A stretch of DNA of 64,000 nucleotides from Altererythrobacter lutimaris (GCF_013371495.1 NZ_JABWTA010000001.1:2640693-2704692); one strand, 5' to 3'. Shown: positions 1 through 7,797, counted from the first letter of the stretch. Notes: generated by a model not told the origin, from the letters alone. Numbers and translations: made by a program.

Positions 1-1
1 T

Positions 2-463
2 CTGTCTTCTCGCGAGAGTACTTCTGACAGCACCCTGATAGGCACGTCCTCGAAACTGAGGCCCCAGTCTTATTTCGCGACTCTTATCAAGCAACCAATT
101 CTCTGCGCCCTCATAGGCAAACGGGTGGTTGGATTTCTTTCTTACAAGACCGAATTCACCTACCCGAACACCAGTTTGTATTTTGATGCTTATGTTTCGA
201 CAATTGCGGTGACGCAGAGCGCCCGTCGCAGGGGCATTGCGAAACAACTCTACCAACGACTCTTCGAACGCTTGAAAGAGGATCGCGAAATCGTGATCGC
301 AGTACGAACCTGGTCAACAAACCTGGATCATATCGAATTGCTCACATCATTGGGTTTTCGAGCAATCAGAACATTCTCCAACGACCGGGGAACCGGAGTG
401 GATACTGTTCTGCTGTCAATCAGTATTGGTCGCTCGTCGAAGGATCCTGCAAGATCCGCCTGA
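2..463 (+). CDS. GNAT-family N-acetyltransferase (5' end outside window)
   Basis: The reading frame is open to the left edge of the window, so the true start lies upstream. An internal GTG at 125 would cut into the fold. The visible part carries the GNAT core: a beta-strand pair, then the acetyl-CoA pyrophosphate-binding stretch with the RRRGIA signature, then a typical LLTSLGFR segment near the C-terminus. GNAT enzymes transfer acetyl groups from acetyl-CoA to amines; the substrate cannot be told from sequence. The next gene converges on it from the other strand. Confidence 0.75.
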   Translation: MSSRESTSDSTLIGTSSKLRPQSYFATLIKQPILCALIGKRVVGFLSYKTEFTYPNTSLYFDAYVSTIAVTQSARRRGIAKQLYQRLFERLKEDREIVIAVRTWSTNLDHIELLTSLGFRAIRTFSNDRGTGVDTVLLSISIGRSSKDPARSA

Positions 464-517
464 GTTAGCTCGACGCTGCACCTTGCGCAGCCCAAGTTGG
501 ATGAATTGCGAACCGAA

Positions 518-937
518 CTACTCCTCCTCATCCTCCTCGACATACTCGATCGGCACAAACTTACCTAAGCTGCACCCCGGTCCACGCCGGATTTCGCCGC
601 CAAAATTCTCCAGCACATAGATGATGTCCGTGCTGCACAGCTGGTTGATCGAGGTCTCGTAAGTGAAGGCTTCTTCAAAGCCCAGTCGAGGGCAGCTGCG
701 CGTGAGCGTGTTGCGGTAAATCTTCCCGCCGGGCGCGCGGAAATCGATTGTCCGATCATCGTGCACTGTCGACTGGCGGACACCCGACAGCGGGATGCAG
801 TTTTGCGCTTCGCCAACAACTTTGGCAGCAGGCGCTCGCGAGACGAAATCATCATCGCCTTCGACCGGTGCGCAAGCAGCAATCACAGTCAGCGAAGCGA
901 GGGGCAGGGCGTAGCGAAGCGTTTTCGGACGGATCAT
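518..937 (-). CDS. DUF6491-type small lipoprotein
   Basis: A 139-residue protein with a signal peptide and a lipobox (VIAAC, predicted lipidated Cys22). Beyond the lipobox it has four conserved-looking cysteines in the contexts QNCIPL, RSCPRLGF, QLCSTD and GPGCSLG, the pattern I associate with DUF6491, a family of unknown function common in Sphingomonadales. The tail is strongly acidic (EYVEEDEEE). It probably sits in the periplasm attached to a membrane. It is convergent with the GNAT gene and shows no functional link to nth downstream. Confidence 0.7.
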   Translation of the reverse strand: MIRPKTLRYALPLASLTVIAACAPVEGDDDFVSRAPAAKVVGEAQNCIPLSGVRQSTVHDDRTIDFRAPGGKIYRNTLTRSCPRLGFEEAFTYETSINQLCSTDIIYVLENFGGEIRRGPGCSLGKFVPIEYVEEDEEE

Positions 938-1026
938 GGGGACTCTCCTGTTTGAGTCGCCATCATGCGCTTCGCCCCCTTAACCTGCGATTTCTAGCAC
1001 GGCTCAACTGCCGGTCATCGCCCTGT

Positions 1027-1677
1027 CTATTTTCTTGGGGGCTTCTCCAGCACTTTCTTGCGGAAGCTGCACAGATCCGTGAGCTCGCATCGCCAGCATT
1101 CGGGCGTTCGCGCTTTGCAAGTGTAGCGGCCGTGCAGGATCAGCCAGTGATGGGCGTGCAAGCGGAAAGGCTGGGGCACGCGCTTTTCGAGCTTGGCTTC
1201 GACCGCTTCGGGCGTCTTGCCTCTCGCGAGGCCCGTGCGGTTGCCGACCCGCAGGATATGCGTGTCGACCGCGAAGGTCTCCTGTTTGAACCAGCAATTG
1301 AGCACGACATTGGCGGTCTTGCGGCCGACGCCGGGCAGCCGCACCAGATCCTCGCGCGTATCCGGCACTTCGCCGCCATACTCATCGATCAGCAGCTGCG
1401 AGAGCGCGATGACATTTTTGGCCTTGGAATTGAACAGGCCGATGGTCTTGATGTGCTCGATCAGGCCTTCAAGGCCGAGATCCAGCATTTGCTGCGGCGT
1501 TTTGACTTTGGCGAACAACGCGCGCGTCGCCTTGTTGACGCCGACATCGGTCGCCTGAGCGGAAAGCGCGACGGCGACGACCAGCTGATAGGCATTGCCA
1601 TATTCCAGCTCTGTCTCAGGCTCGGGGTTGTCTTCGGCCAGGCGGCGGAAGAACTCGAAAATTTGGTCTTTGGTCAT
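1027..1677 (-). CDS. nth: Endonuclease III
   Basis: A 216-residue base-excision repair DNA glycosylase/AP lyase that removes oxidised pyrimidines. The helix–hairpin–helix LPGVGRKTANVVL ends with catalytic Lys120, and Asp138 lies in VDTHI; both match E. coli Nth numbering. The C-terminal [4Fe-4S] ligands follow the C-x6-C-x2-C-x5-C spacing (Cys187, 194, 197, 203). The ATG at 1677 is preferred because a longer frame from 1707 would run into dapB. From 1677 it begins 10 nt after the dapB stop, so the two are probably co-transcribed. Confidence 0.96.
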   Translation of the reverse strand: MTKDQIFEFFRRLAEDNPEPETELEYGNAYQLVVAVALSAQATDVGVNKATRALFAKVKTPQQMLDLGLEGLIEHIKTIGLFNSKAKNVIALSQLLIDEYGGEVPDTREDLVRLPGVGRKTANVVLNCWFKQETFAVDTHILRVGNRTGLARGKTPEAVEAKLEKRVPQPFRLHAHHWLILHGRYTCKARTPECWRCELTDLCSFRKKVLEKPPRK

Positions 1678-1687
1678 TGGAGTGAGA

Positions 1688-2416
1688 TCACAGCCCCAGC
1701 ACGTCATTCATTGTGTAGCGCCCGGCGGGCTTGCCGATCAGCCACGCGGCCGCTTTCACGGCGCCGCGTGCAAAGATCATGCGGTTCTCCGCATTGTGCG
1801 TGAGCGTGATCCGCTCTTCATTGCCAGCAAAGATCGTGCTGTGATCCCCAGCGACAGTCCCGCCGCGAAGGCTCGCAAAGCCGATCGCACCTGTCTCGCG
1901 CGCGCCAGTCATGCCATCGCGGGCGCTTTCCGTATTGCTGGCGAGATCAATGCTGCGTCCTTTTGCAGCCGCTTCGCCGAGCAGTTTGGCGGTTCCTGAT
2001 GGTGCATCCACCTTGTGCCGGTGATGCATCTCGACGATTTCGATATCCCAGTTATCGCCGAGCTTCGCAGCGGCGGTCTCGACCAGATGTGCGAGTAATG
2101 TCACACCCAGCGATGTGTTGCCGGTCTGAAGCACAGGGATGACGCTTGCGGCTTCGTCGATCATCATGTGATGCTCGGCTTCAAGACCGGTCGTGCCGAT
2201 GAGGATCGGAATGCCTGCAACGCGTGCAGCGGCAATGCTCGCTTCCAATGCGCTTGGCGCGGAAAAGTCGATCAATGCATCGCTTTGTGTAGCAAGCGGG
2301 CCCGGCTGGCCACCGGCATCAATGCCGCCCGCCGCGCCATGGCCTGCCTCTTCGATCGCTGCGAACAGCGCCTGACCCATGCGGCCCTTGTGCCCGATAA
2401 TGCCAAACTGCGCCAT
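1688..2416 (-). CDS. dapB: 4-hydroxy-tetrahydrodipicolinate reductase
   Basis: A 242-residue enzyme of the diaminopimelate/lysine pathway that reduces HTPA to tetrahydrodipicolinate with NAD(P)H in the cytoplasm. The N-terminal nucleotide-binding glycine motif GHKGRMG is at residues 8–14. The substrate-binding and catalytic box EMHHRHKVDAPSGTAK places the His pair at 131–132 and Lys at 135. It is about 30 residues shorter than E. coli DapB. It is the first gene of a dapB–nth pair and is divergent from the sirtuin gene, with only 35 bp between the two start codons. Confidence 0.96.
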   Translation of the reverse strand: MAQFGIIGHKGRMGQALFAAIEEAGHGAAGGIDAGGQPGPLATQSDALIDFSAPSALEASIAAARVAGIPILIGTTGLEAEHHMMIDEAASVIPVLQTGNTSLGVTLLAHLVETAAAKLGDNWDIEIVEMHHRHKVDAPSGTAKLLGEAAAKGRSIDLASNTESARDGMTGARETGAIGFASLRGGTVAGDHSTIFAGNEERITLTHNAENRMIFARGAVKAAAWLIGKPAGRYTMNDVLGL

Positions 2417-2451
2417 TGCATGACCTCCGTTTCACATGCTTCATTACGCGC

Positions 2452-3153
2452 ATGAGTGAACTTCGCAACATCGTGATCCTGACCGGCGCAGGGATCAGCG
2501 CGGAAAGCGGTATTGATACCTTCCGTGACGCAGGTGGCCTTTGGGAGCAGCACCGGGTTGAAGATGTCGCAACGCCGGAAGGTTTTGCGAAGGACCCGGA
2601 CTTGGTGCTGGGCTTTTACGACATGCGGCGCGAGGCTCTCGCTAAGGTCAAACCCAATGCCGCGCATCATGCACTGGGCAGGCTGGAGGCAGAGTTTGCA
2701 GGCGAGCTGCTGCTTGTCACGCAGAATGTCGATGATTTGCATGAGCGGGGCGGGGCACGCGATGTGCTCCATATGCATGGCGAATTGAAGAGCGCGCTGT
2801 GCCTTTCGTGCGAGATGCGCTCGCCATTCGATGGCACGATGAGCGCCCGTCCGCCTTGCCCAGTATGCAAAGCGCCGAGCTTGCGCCCCGATGTCGTGTG
2901 GTTTGGCGAAATGCCCTATCAGATGGAGCGGATATACGCGGCCATCCGAAAGGCAGACCTGTTCGTGAGCATCGGCACGTCAGGCGCGGTCTATCCCGCC
3001 GCTGGCTTTGTTCGCGATGCGCTGGATTGCGGCGCCAAGACATTGGAACTGAACCTGGAACGCTCCGAAGGATCACACTGGTTCCATGAAACGCGGCTTG
3101 GCCCCGCGGGCGAATTGGTGCCTCGGTGGGTTGAGGAAATGCTCACCGATTAA
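2452..3153 (+). CDS. cobB: NAD-dependent protein deacylase (sirtuin, CobB/SIRT5-like)
   Basis: A 233-residue sirtuin that removes acyl groups from protein lysines using NAD+. Seen: GAGISAESGI at 12–21, TQNVDDLH at 90–97, catalytic His109 in MHGEL, and zinc-binding Cys117/120 and Cys136/139. The FYDMRRE stretch supplies Tyr56 and Arg59, the Y-x-x-R pair that in CobB and SIRT5 binds succinyl or malonyl groups, so desuccinylase activity is likely. The start at 2452 is chosen because residues encoded upstream do not look like the family. Its 3' end overlaps the next gene on the opposite strand by 11 bp. Confidence 0.92.
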   Translation: MSELRNIVILTGAGISAESGIDTFRDAGGLWEQHRVEDVATPEGFAKDPDLVLGFYDMRREALAKVKPNAAHHALGRLEAEFAGELLLVTQNVDDLHERGGARDVLHMHGELKSALCLSCEMRSPFDGTMSARPPCPVCKAPSLRPDVVWFGEMPYQMERIYAAIRKADLFVSIGTSGAVYPAAGFVRDALDCGAKTLELNLERSEGSHWFHETRLGPAGELVPRWVEEMLTD

Positions 3154-3580
3154 GCGAATCCGCTTTCTGGTCTTCGGCTCCTGTGTGCGGATAATATTCG
3201 AAGCTCAAAGTTGGCCCGAATTCGTAATACCCGACAATCAATAGGGATGGCCCTTCGGTCTCGTCGCTCTCGATGATTTCGACATCTTGACTATCAAGAA
3301 TACACTGTATCGCGGCCCGCTTTTCCGGCGTGTCTCCTGTCAGTCTTTCGAAACTTGCGTCAAATGCGAAGCCCTTTTGCCACCAATCCGATTGGCGTAT
3401 TTGGTGCTGCTCTTCGCACCGCTCCAATTTTTGCCGTTGATACTTACCATACACGATCGGAGCCCAAACCGAGGCAATGACGACCGTCAGATACACCACA
3501 ATAGATCCAGCGATCGTTCCAAAGACAATTCTAGGCCATCTATCTGGTCGGTACGTCAAGGGACTGAGCACCCGCCACAT
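3143..3580 (-). CDS. Hypothetical small membrane protein
   Basis: A 145-residue protein that I do not recognise. After a basic N-terminus (WRVLSPLTYRPDRW) there is one clear membrane segment (about residues 18–40), then a charged extramembrane domain with two cysteines (RCEEQ and IQCILDS). The start at 3580 overlaps the end of the MoeB-like gene by 25 nt, and the stop overlaps the sirtuin gene by 11 nt on the opposite strand. It is therefore wedged between two real genes. Its composition looks protein-like rather than a shadow of either neighbour. Confidence 0.6.
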   Translation of the reverse strand: MWRVLSPLTYRPDRWPRIVFGTIAGSIVVYLTVVIASVWAPIVYGKYQRQKLERCEEQHQIRQSDWWQKGFAFDASFERLTGDTPEKRAAIQCILDSQDVEIIESDETEGPSLLIVGYYEFGPTLSFEYYPHTGAEDQKADSLNR

Positions 3581-4335
3581 TCCGGATCCTTTGCGATCGT
3601 AAGCGTGCGCATGCCAGGCTTCATCCCGTCGAGGATATGGAGCTTGCCCCACATGGGATCGCCGAACATCGAGACACCATTGAGCAAAACGCGCACCGCT
3701 TGCATGGCGGCAAAGGTCCCGGCCCAGCCTGCCATTGCGCCCAGCATGCCGTCCTCCGCGCAGGTGTCGCAATCCTCGGCATCGAAAGCATCGCCAACGA
3801 AACATCGATAGCAGGCCTGGCCGACGAGATGTCCTGCGAAGGCTCCGACTTGGCCCTGGAAACGACCAACTGCAGCTGAAAGAAGTGGCGTGCGTTCAGC
3901 AACGCAAGCATCGGACACGCAGAGGCGCGTCGTAAAATTGTCCGTTCCGTCGAGCACGAGATCAGCGCCTGCGATCAAATCGCCAACATTGTCTCCATTG
4001 ATCCGTTTGTCGGAAATCTCGACTTGCAAAGCCTCGTCGAAATTGGCGAGCCAGCGCCGGGCAGATACGGCCTTGCCATGCCCCACATCGCGGGTGGAAT
4101 AGATCGTCTGGCGCTGCAGGTTACTCGCATCGACCGTGTCATCGTCAAGCAGAGTGAGTTTTCCAATGCCTGCGCCTGCCAGATACTGAAGTGCCGGGCT
4201 TCCGATCCCGCCAAGCCCGACGAGGACGACATGGCTTTCCGCTAGTTTTGCCTGACCTGCGCCGCCGATCTCAGGCAGCACAATGTGCCGCGCAAAGCGG
4301 TCCAGGCGTTGTGGAGAAAGCGGTGCAGCACTCAT
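3556..4335 (-). CDS. moeB: HesA/MoeB/ThiF family adenylyltransferase
   Basis: A 259-residue E1-like enzyme that adenylates the C-terminus of a small sulfur carrier (MoaD or ThiS type). Seen: GLGGIGSPALQ at about 40–50 (nucleotide binding), LLDDDTVDASNLQRQ, and two zinc Cys pairs, CYRC in the middle and CGGC four residues from the C-terminus. Whether it serves molybdopterin or thiamine synthesis cannot be decided, since no moa or thi gene is nearby. It lies downstream of dnaA on the same strand, and the gap holds an unusual phased repeat array. Confidence 0.9.
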   Translation of the reverse strand: MSAAPLSPQRLDRFARHIVLPEIGGAGQAKLAESHVVLVGLGGIGSPALQYLAGAGIGKLTLLDDDTVDASNLQRQTIYSTRDVGHGKAVSARRWLANFDEALQVEISDKRINGDNVGDLIAGADLVLDGTDNFTTRLCVSDACVAERTPLLSAAVGRFQGQVGAFAGHLVGQACYRCFVGDAFDAEDCDTCAEDGMLGAMAGWAGTFAAMQAVRVLLNGVSMFGDPMWGKLHILDGMKPGMRTLTIAKDPECGGCSVP

Positions 4336-4343
4336 GGGACAAG

Positions 4344-4430
4344 CTGTTTACAGCCTGTAGAGAAGCTGTCGACAGGTCTGTGGATGGACCTGTCGATTAA
4401 CTGTTCGCAGCGTGTTGAAATTGTGTGCGA
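4344..4430. repeat. Eight-copy helically phased TGT array between moeB and dnaA
   Basis: On the + strand TGT occurs at 4345, 4356, 4367, 4379, 4391, 4402, 4413 and 4424, giving spacings of 11, 11, 12, 12, 11, 11 and 11 bp. The first six copies are CTGT, with heptamers CTGTTTA, CTGTAGA, CTGTCGA, CTGTGGA, CTGTCGA and CTGTTCG. The units face the same side of the helix and fill nearly the whole 96-bp gap. Two units (TGTGGATGG and TGTCGATTA) match the reversed DnaA box TGTGGATAA at 7 of 9 positions. An array of weak protein-binding sites is my inference. Confidence 0.55.
4369..4396. repeat. 10-bp perfect inverted repeat inside the phased array
   Basis: The arms 4369–4378 and 4387–4396 are perfect reverse complements (TCGACAGGTC type) around an 8-nt loop that contains TGTGGAT. 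There is no T-run on either side, so it is a poor intrinsic terminator for dnaA. A protein-binding dyad is as likely as an RNA hairpin. Confidence 0.55.
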
Positions 4431-4431
4431 A

Positions 4432-5892
4432 TTAACTCTCTAGCTGCCGCAAAAGACTGCGCACATCGCCGTCCATATCCACATCGCGCTGACGCAGGTC
4501 TTCGATCAGCCGCACGGCGTGGATAACCGTGGAATGATCGCGACCGCCGAATTTGCGGCCGATTTCGGGGTAGGAGCGCGGCGTGAGTACTTTCGCAAGG
4601 TACATCGCGACCTGACGCGGACGAACCACGGCTCGCGCGCGGCGCTTGGAACTCATCTCGCTGCGATCGATCCGGTAGAACTGGCAAACGGTCCGCTGGA
4701 TCTCGTCAATCGTGATCCGGCGGCGATTGGCAGACAGGATATCGGTCAGCTGCTCTTCAGCGAGATTAAGCGAGACTTCCTGGCCTGTCAGCTGCGCGTA
4801 AGCGATCAGCTTGTTAAGCCCGCCTACCAGTTCGCGAACATTGCGCGTGATGGTGCGCGCAAGGAAGTCGATCACATCGTCCGGCACATCAAGTGGAGCA
4901 AAGCGCGTCAGCTTCGATTCGAGGATCTTGCGGCGCAGCTCGATGTCAGCCGCTTGAATGTCAGCGACCAGCCCCATCGACAGGCGGCTGAGCAAGCGCG
5001 GCTCAACTCCGTCGAGGGCTTGCGGTGCGCGGTCGGCAGCGAACACCAGACGCTTGCCTTCCGCGAGCAGCGCATCGATCGTGTAAAGCAGCTCTTCCTG
5101 AGCGCTCGCTTTGCCAATGATGAATTGAATGTCGTCAACCAACAGCAAATCAAAGCTGCGCAGCCGCGCTTTGAATTCGATCATCTGGTTGTTCTTCAGC
5201 GCTTGAACGAACTCGACCATGAAGCGCTCTGCACTGCAATAGAAGATACGAGCGCGCGGGTGCGATTGCAGGAACGCGTGCCCGATAGCGTGGAGCAAAT
5301 GCGTCTTGCCCTGGCCGGTCGCGGCTTTTAGATAGAGCGGTGAGAATTGCGGCTGTTCGCTCGCCGCCATACGCTGTGCGGCGTTGCAAGCAAGGATGTT
5401 GGTCTCGCCGGTCACGAAAGCAGCGAAGGTCAGCTGTGGGTCGAGCCCGACAGAACTGGTGAAGCCTGCTTCGCCAATCGTACCGGCCGCAACCGCAATG
5501 GCGCTTGCATCAGCATCATTGGCCGGGCGGCGGCCATCATCCAAGCGCAGTTCAGGCAGCTGGCGGCGCCCCGGATGTACGGAGATTCGCACCTTGCGGA
5601 CTTCGCTGCGCATGATCTTCCATGCGAGCTGTAACCGGTCATGGAAGCGGTCATTGACCCAGTTTGCTGAGAACTCGGTTGGAAGGAAAAGATCGAGCGT
5701 TCCGCTTTCTTTTTCAAAGCCACCAACCTGGATCGGCTTGATCCATTGGCTGTGCAATTGATGCCCAAGATCCTTACGCAGGCCTTGGCTGATGTCGGCC
5801 CAGTCAGCGGCAAGGTTCACCGCTTCCATGTCTTCCATCAGGTCTGCATCCTTTGACTTTGCTACCCCAACTTTGTCGCTTTTATTGACCAT
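4432..5892 (-). CDS. dnaA: Chromosomal replication initiator DnaA
   Basis: From the ATG at 5892 this is 486 residues, a normal DnaA length. Domain I is at about 28–100, a low-complexity linker at about 105–150, the AAA+ core at about 155–350, and the DNA-binding domain at about 390–486. The P-loop ATGQGKTH ends with Lys196-Thr197, and its first position is Ala, allowed by [AG]x4GK[ST]. Walker B is LLVDDIQF (249–256), sensor II ELRRKIL, and the domain IV signature YPEIGRKFGGRDHSTV (441–456). An open frame extends to 6165 but its extra residues are not DnaA-like. An internal ATG at the MEDMEAV stretch is an alternative start. Confidence 0.95.
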   Translation of the reverse strand: MVNKSDKVGVAKSKDADLMEDMEAVNLAADWADISQGLRKDLGHQLHSQWIKPIQVGGFEKESGTLDLFLPTEFSANWVNDRFHDRLQLAWKIMRSEVRKVRISVHPGRRQLPELRLDDGRRPANDADASAIAVAAGTIGEAGFTSSVGLDPQLTFAAFVTGETNILACNAAQRMAASEQPQFSPLYLKAATGQGKTHLLHAIGHAFLQSHPRARIFYCSAERFMVEFVQALKNNQMIEFKARLRSFDLLLVDDIQFIIGKASAQEELLYTIDALLAEGKRLVFAADRAPQALDGVEPRLLSRLSMGLVADIQAADIELRRKILESKLTRFAPLDVPDDVIDFLARTITRNVRELVGGLNKLIAYAQLTGQEVSLNLAEEQLTDILSANRRRITIDEIQRTVCQFYRIDRSEMSSKRRARAVVRPRQVAMYLAKVLTPRSYPEIGRKFGGRDHSTVIHAVRLIEDLRQRDVDMDGDVRSLLRQLES

Positions 5893-6255
5893 TCCCAGAC
5901 AAACCTCATGCGCTCTCGCAAAGCGGTTCTTTTGCTTTGCAAGTCCCCCAAATTTATTGCGACAGGCAAAGCTACGCCATGGCCCGGAATCGGAAACCCG
6001 GGAACAACCCCTGTCGAACGATAATGTAAGAACCCAGGCTGTCCCGCCCCGGATACGGATATGATTTATGAACGCCTCAGCGCGAGAGACAAGGGGGGAA
6101 ATTGTCAAAAAAGCGAAATAAAAATGTTGACTCGTCGCAACCCCGCAGGCTTGCGTTGATGTCATTGAATCTAAAGCGTTTCGCCGATTTGTGCGATGCG
6201 AATCGCGATAAATCCTAGGGTTGCGTCAAGTTACCTTACGGCAATGTGCAAATGA
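5893..6255 (-). promoter_or_regulatory. dnaA upstream region with clustered GANTC sites
   Basis: This non-coding stretch separates dnaA from the rpsT terminator. It holds GANTC sequences, the target of the alphaproteobacterial cell-cycle methylase CcrM, at 5997–6001, 6129–6133, 6167–6171 and 6200–6204. Three of them fall within 76 bp. In Caulobacter a GANTC site in the dnaA promoter links transcription to methylation state. A TTGACA is present on the minus strand without a convincing -10. No DnaA box close to consensus was found here. Confidence 0.45.
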
Positions 6256-6288
6256 AAAAGGGTCGAGCCCTTTCAGGCTGACCCTTTT
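6256..6288 (-). terminator. Intrinsic terminator of rpsT
   Basis: Read on the minus strand, a 9-bp stem (6280–6288 with 6256–6264) continues inward through a 4-bp stem (6266–6269 with 6276–6279), with one bulged base and a 6-nt loop. It is followed by a T-run at 6259–6255. It sits about 60 nt after the rpsT stop and shields dnaA from rpsT read-through. Confidence 0.85.
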
Positions 6289-6348
6289 GCAACTTCGATC
6301 CTTACGATTTGGTTCCGAGAGACCCTCGGAAAACCCCGTAAAGCCGAA

Positions 6349-6609
6349 TCAGAGAGCAGCGACTCGCTTGCTGAGTCGGCTCATTTTGCGTGCCACGGTG
6401 TTCTTGTGCATCACACCGCGAGCAACACCGCGGGCCAATTCAGGCTGCGCGTTCTTCAATGCTTCAGCAGCGGCTTTCTTGTCGCCAGCTTCGCATGCAG
6501 CTTCGACCTTCTTCACGAAGTTGCGGATGCGGCTCATGCGTGCGCCATTGACTTCGGCGCGGCGGTTGTTGCGACGGATGCGCTTACGGGCTTGCGGCGT
6601 ATTGGCCAT
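6349..6609 (-). CDS. rpsT: 30S ribosomal protein S20
   Basis: An 86-residue, very basic helical protein of the small ribosomal subunit that binds 16S rRNA. It begins [17 protein letters not shown] and contains the family's [11 protein letters not shown] and [17 protein letters not shown] segments. Length and ends match S20. The rpsT–dnaA adjacency is a classical alphaproteobacterial arrangement. It has its own strong terminator downstream, so dnaA should rely on its own promoter. Confidence 0.97.
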   Translation of the reverse strand: MANTPQARKRIRRNNRRAEVNGARMSRIRNFVKKVEAACEAGDKKAAAEALKNAQPELARGVARGVMHKNTVARKMSRLSKRVAAL

Positions 6610-6699
6610 GTTCGTCCTTATGTCAGATCGCCGCTTTGGCGACCGATTGCTCTTGTGTGTTCAATGTCAGATTTGGCGATTCATCGCCGGAAAGGCGCG

Positions 6700-6728
6700 C
6701 AAATAGTCTTGAGGGGGAGAAAGGTCAA
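6700..6728 (-). promoter_or_regulatory. Candidate sigma70 promoter of rpsT
   Basis: On the minus strand a TTGACC -35 (6723–6728) is followed after 17 nt by TATTTG (6700–6705). Spacing is ideal and the -35 is close to consensus, but the -10 matches only at its first three bases. It lies just past the mutM stop, about 90 nt upstream of the rpsT start. Confidence 0.4.
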
Positions 6729-6736
6729 GGTTTCCC

Positions 6737-7552
6737 TTACTTCTGACACTTCGCGCAGAACCAGGTGCTGCGCCCGCCTTGCTCGATCCGGCGGATGATC
6801 CCTCCATCCGCGCGGCGGCATGGCTCGCCTTCACGGCCGTAGACATCAAAGCGCGTCGCGAAATAGCCGAGCTCGCCATCGGGCTGCGCGTAGTCACGCA
6901 AGGATGATCCGCCATCCTTGATCGATTGCGCGAGCACGTCCTTGATGGCGGGCACGAGGCGCTCGAGTTGCGGTTTAGTGACTTTGCCGCCTGCCTTTCG
7001 CGGACGGATGCCTGCACGCCACAAGGCCTCGCATACATATATATTGCCGAGCCCTGCGACGATCCTCTGATCGAGCAAGCAAAGTTTGATGGCTTGAGTC
7101 CGGCCTTTGAGCGCGTCTTTCAAATATTGCGGGGTGAGGCCATTGCTCAAAGGCTCTGGTCCTAGCGTGGCAAATTGTGGCCATTGGTCAAGCTCTGCAG
7201 TGCCCACCAGATCAACCGAGCCGAAGCGGCGCGGATCGCACAGCGCAAAACGATTTTGCGCTGTCTCTATTATGAGGTGGTCGTGCGTATCGGCGTCGTC
7301 CGGATCGATGCGCCATCGTCCGCTCATACCTAAATGGAAAATCATCGTCTGGTCGCGGTCGAGATGGAGCAGGCCATATTTCGCACGCCGCGAGAGGCCG
7401 GTGACTGTCGCGCCCGTCATCACTTGGACAAGATCAGGAGGGAAGGGGCGCCGCAAGTCAGGACGGTTGAGCACAACTCGTGTGATCCGCGCACCATCAA
7501 GGAACCGCGCGAGCCCGCGGACCGTTGTTTCGACTTCTGGCAATTCAGGCAT
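6737..7552 (-). CDS. mutM: Formamidopyrimidine-DNA glycosylase
   Basis: A 271-residue repair glycosylase/AP lyase that removes 8-oxoguanine and FaPy lesions. The start at 7552 is fixed by the family N-terminus MPELPEVE, where Pro2 is the nucleophile and Glu3 the proton donor; longer frames are excluded. The C-terminal zinc-finger region reads GEPCRRADGG then WFCAKCQ. Three of the usual four cysteine ligands are present, and the second one of the first pair is replaced. The gene is divergent from ubiE. Confidence 0.95.
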   Translation of the reverse strand: MPELPEVETTVRGLARFLDGARITRVVLNRPDLRRPFPPDLVQVMTGATVTGLSRRAKYGLLHLDRDQTMIFHLGMSGRWRIDPDDADTHDHLIIETAQNRFALCDPRRFGSVDLVGTAELDQWPQFATLGPEPLSNGLTPQYLKDALKGRTQAIKLCLLDQRIVAGLGNIYVCEALWRAGIRPRKAGGKVTKPQLERLVPAIKDVLAQSIKDGGSSLRDYAQPDGELGYFATRFDVYGREGEPCRRADGGIIRRIEQGGRSTWFCAKCQK

Positions 7553-7603
7553 ATTTTTTGCGTCTATCCGGTCCAGCTTTGCTGGCCCTGCGCACGGTGC
7601 CAG

Positions 7604-7665
7604 CCCACTCCCCCTCCCGGCCACCCATGGCATAATCCTGTTGGGTGGCCGGGAGGGGGAGTGGG
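7604..7665. repeat. 24-bp perfect inverted repeat between mutM and ubiE
   Basis: The arms 7604–7627 and 7642–7665 are perfect reverse complements over 24 bp, separated by a 14-nt loop. One arm is very C-rich and the other very G-rich (GGGAGGGGGAG core). There is no T-run. It lies in the shared upstream region of two divergent genes, so it is not an ordinary terminator. A REP-like or MITE-like palindromic element is the most natural reading. I found no second copy in the window. Confidence 0.8.
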
Positions 7666-7677
7666 CCGGTGCCGCAA

Positions 7678-7699
7678 GGTCAGGACGGAGGTCCTGACC
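7678..7699. repeat. Second small hairpin next to the 24-bp palindrome
   Basis: The arms 7678–7686 and 7691–7699 (GGTCAGGAC / GTCCTGACC) are perfect complements around a 4-nt GGAG loop. It begins 12 bp after the large palindrome, so the two together look like one compound repetitive element of about 95 bp. Confidence 0.65.
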
Positions 7700-7797
7700 G
7701 CACGCAACAAAAAACTCATTCGCGTGCGCCCCGAGCCAAGGTCTAGTTCTCATTTAACACCCTTTGCCCCTGTGACAATTCCCTCTAAGGCGCTCGC

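Noticed and set aside
748-1803. 351-codon + strand frame over nth
   Set aside because: Antisense to nth, whose catalytic and Fe-S residues are all present; the translation is Arg/Ala-rich without family features. A codon-bias shadow.
4336-4431. Replication origin next to dnaA
   Set aside because: The phased array is suggestive, but there is no AT-rich unwinding region or consensus DnaA box cluster, and in alphaproteobacteria the origin usually lies elsewhere.
5893-6165. 91-residue N-terminal extension of DnaA
   Set aside because: The added residues are not DnaA-like and the DNA carries regulatory-looking features.
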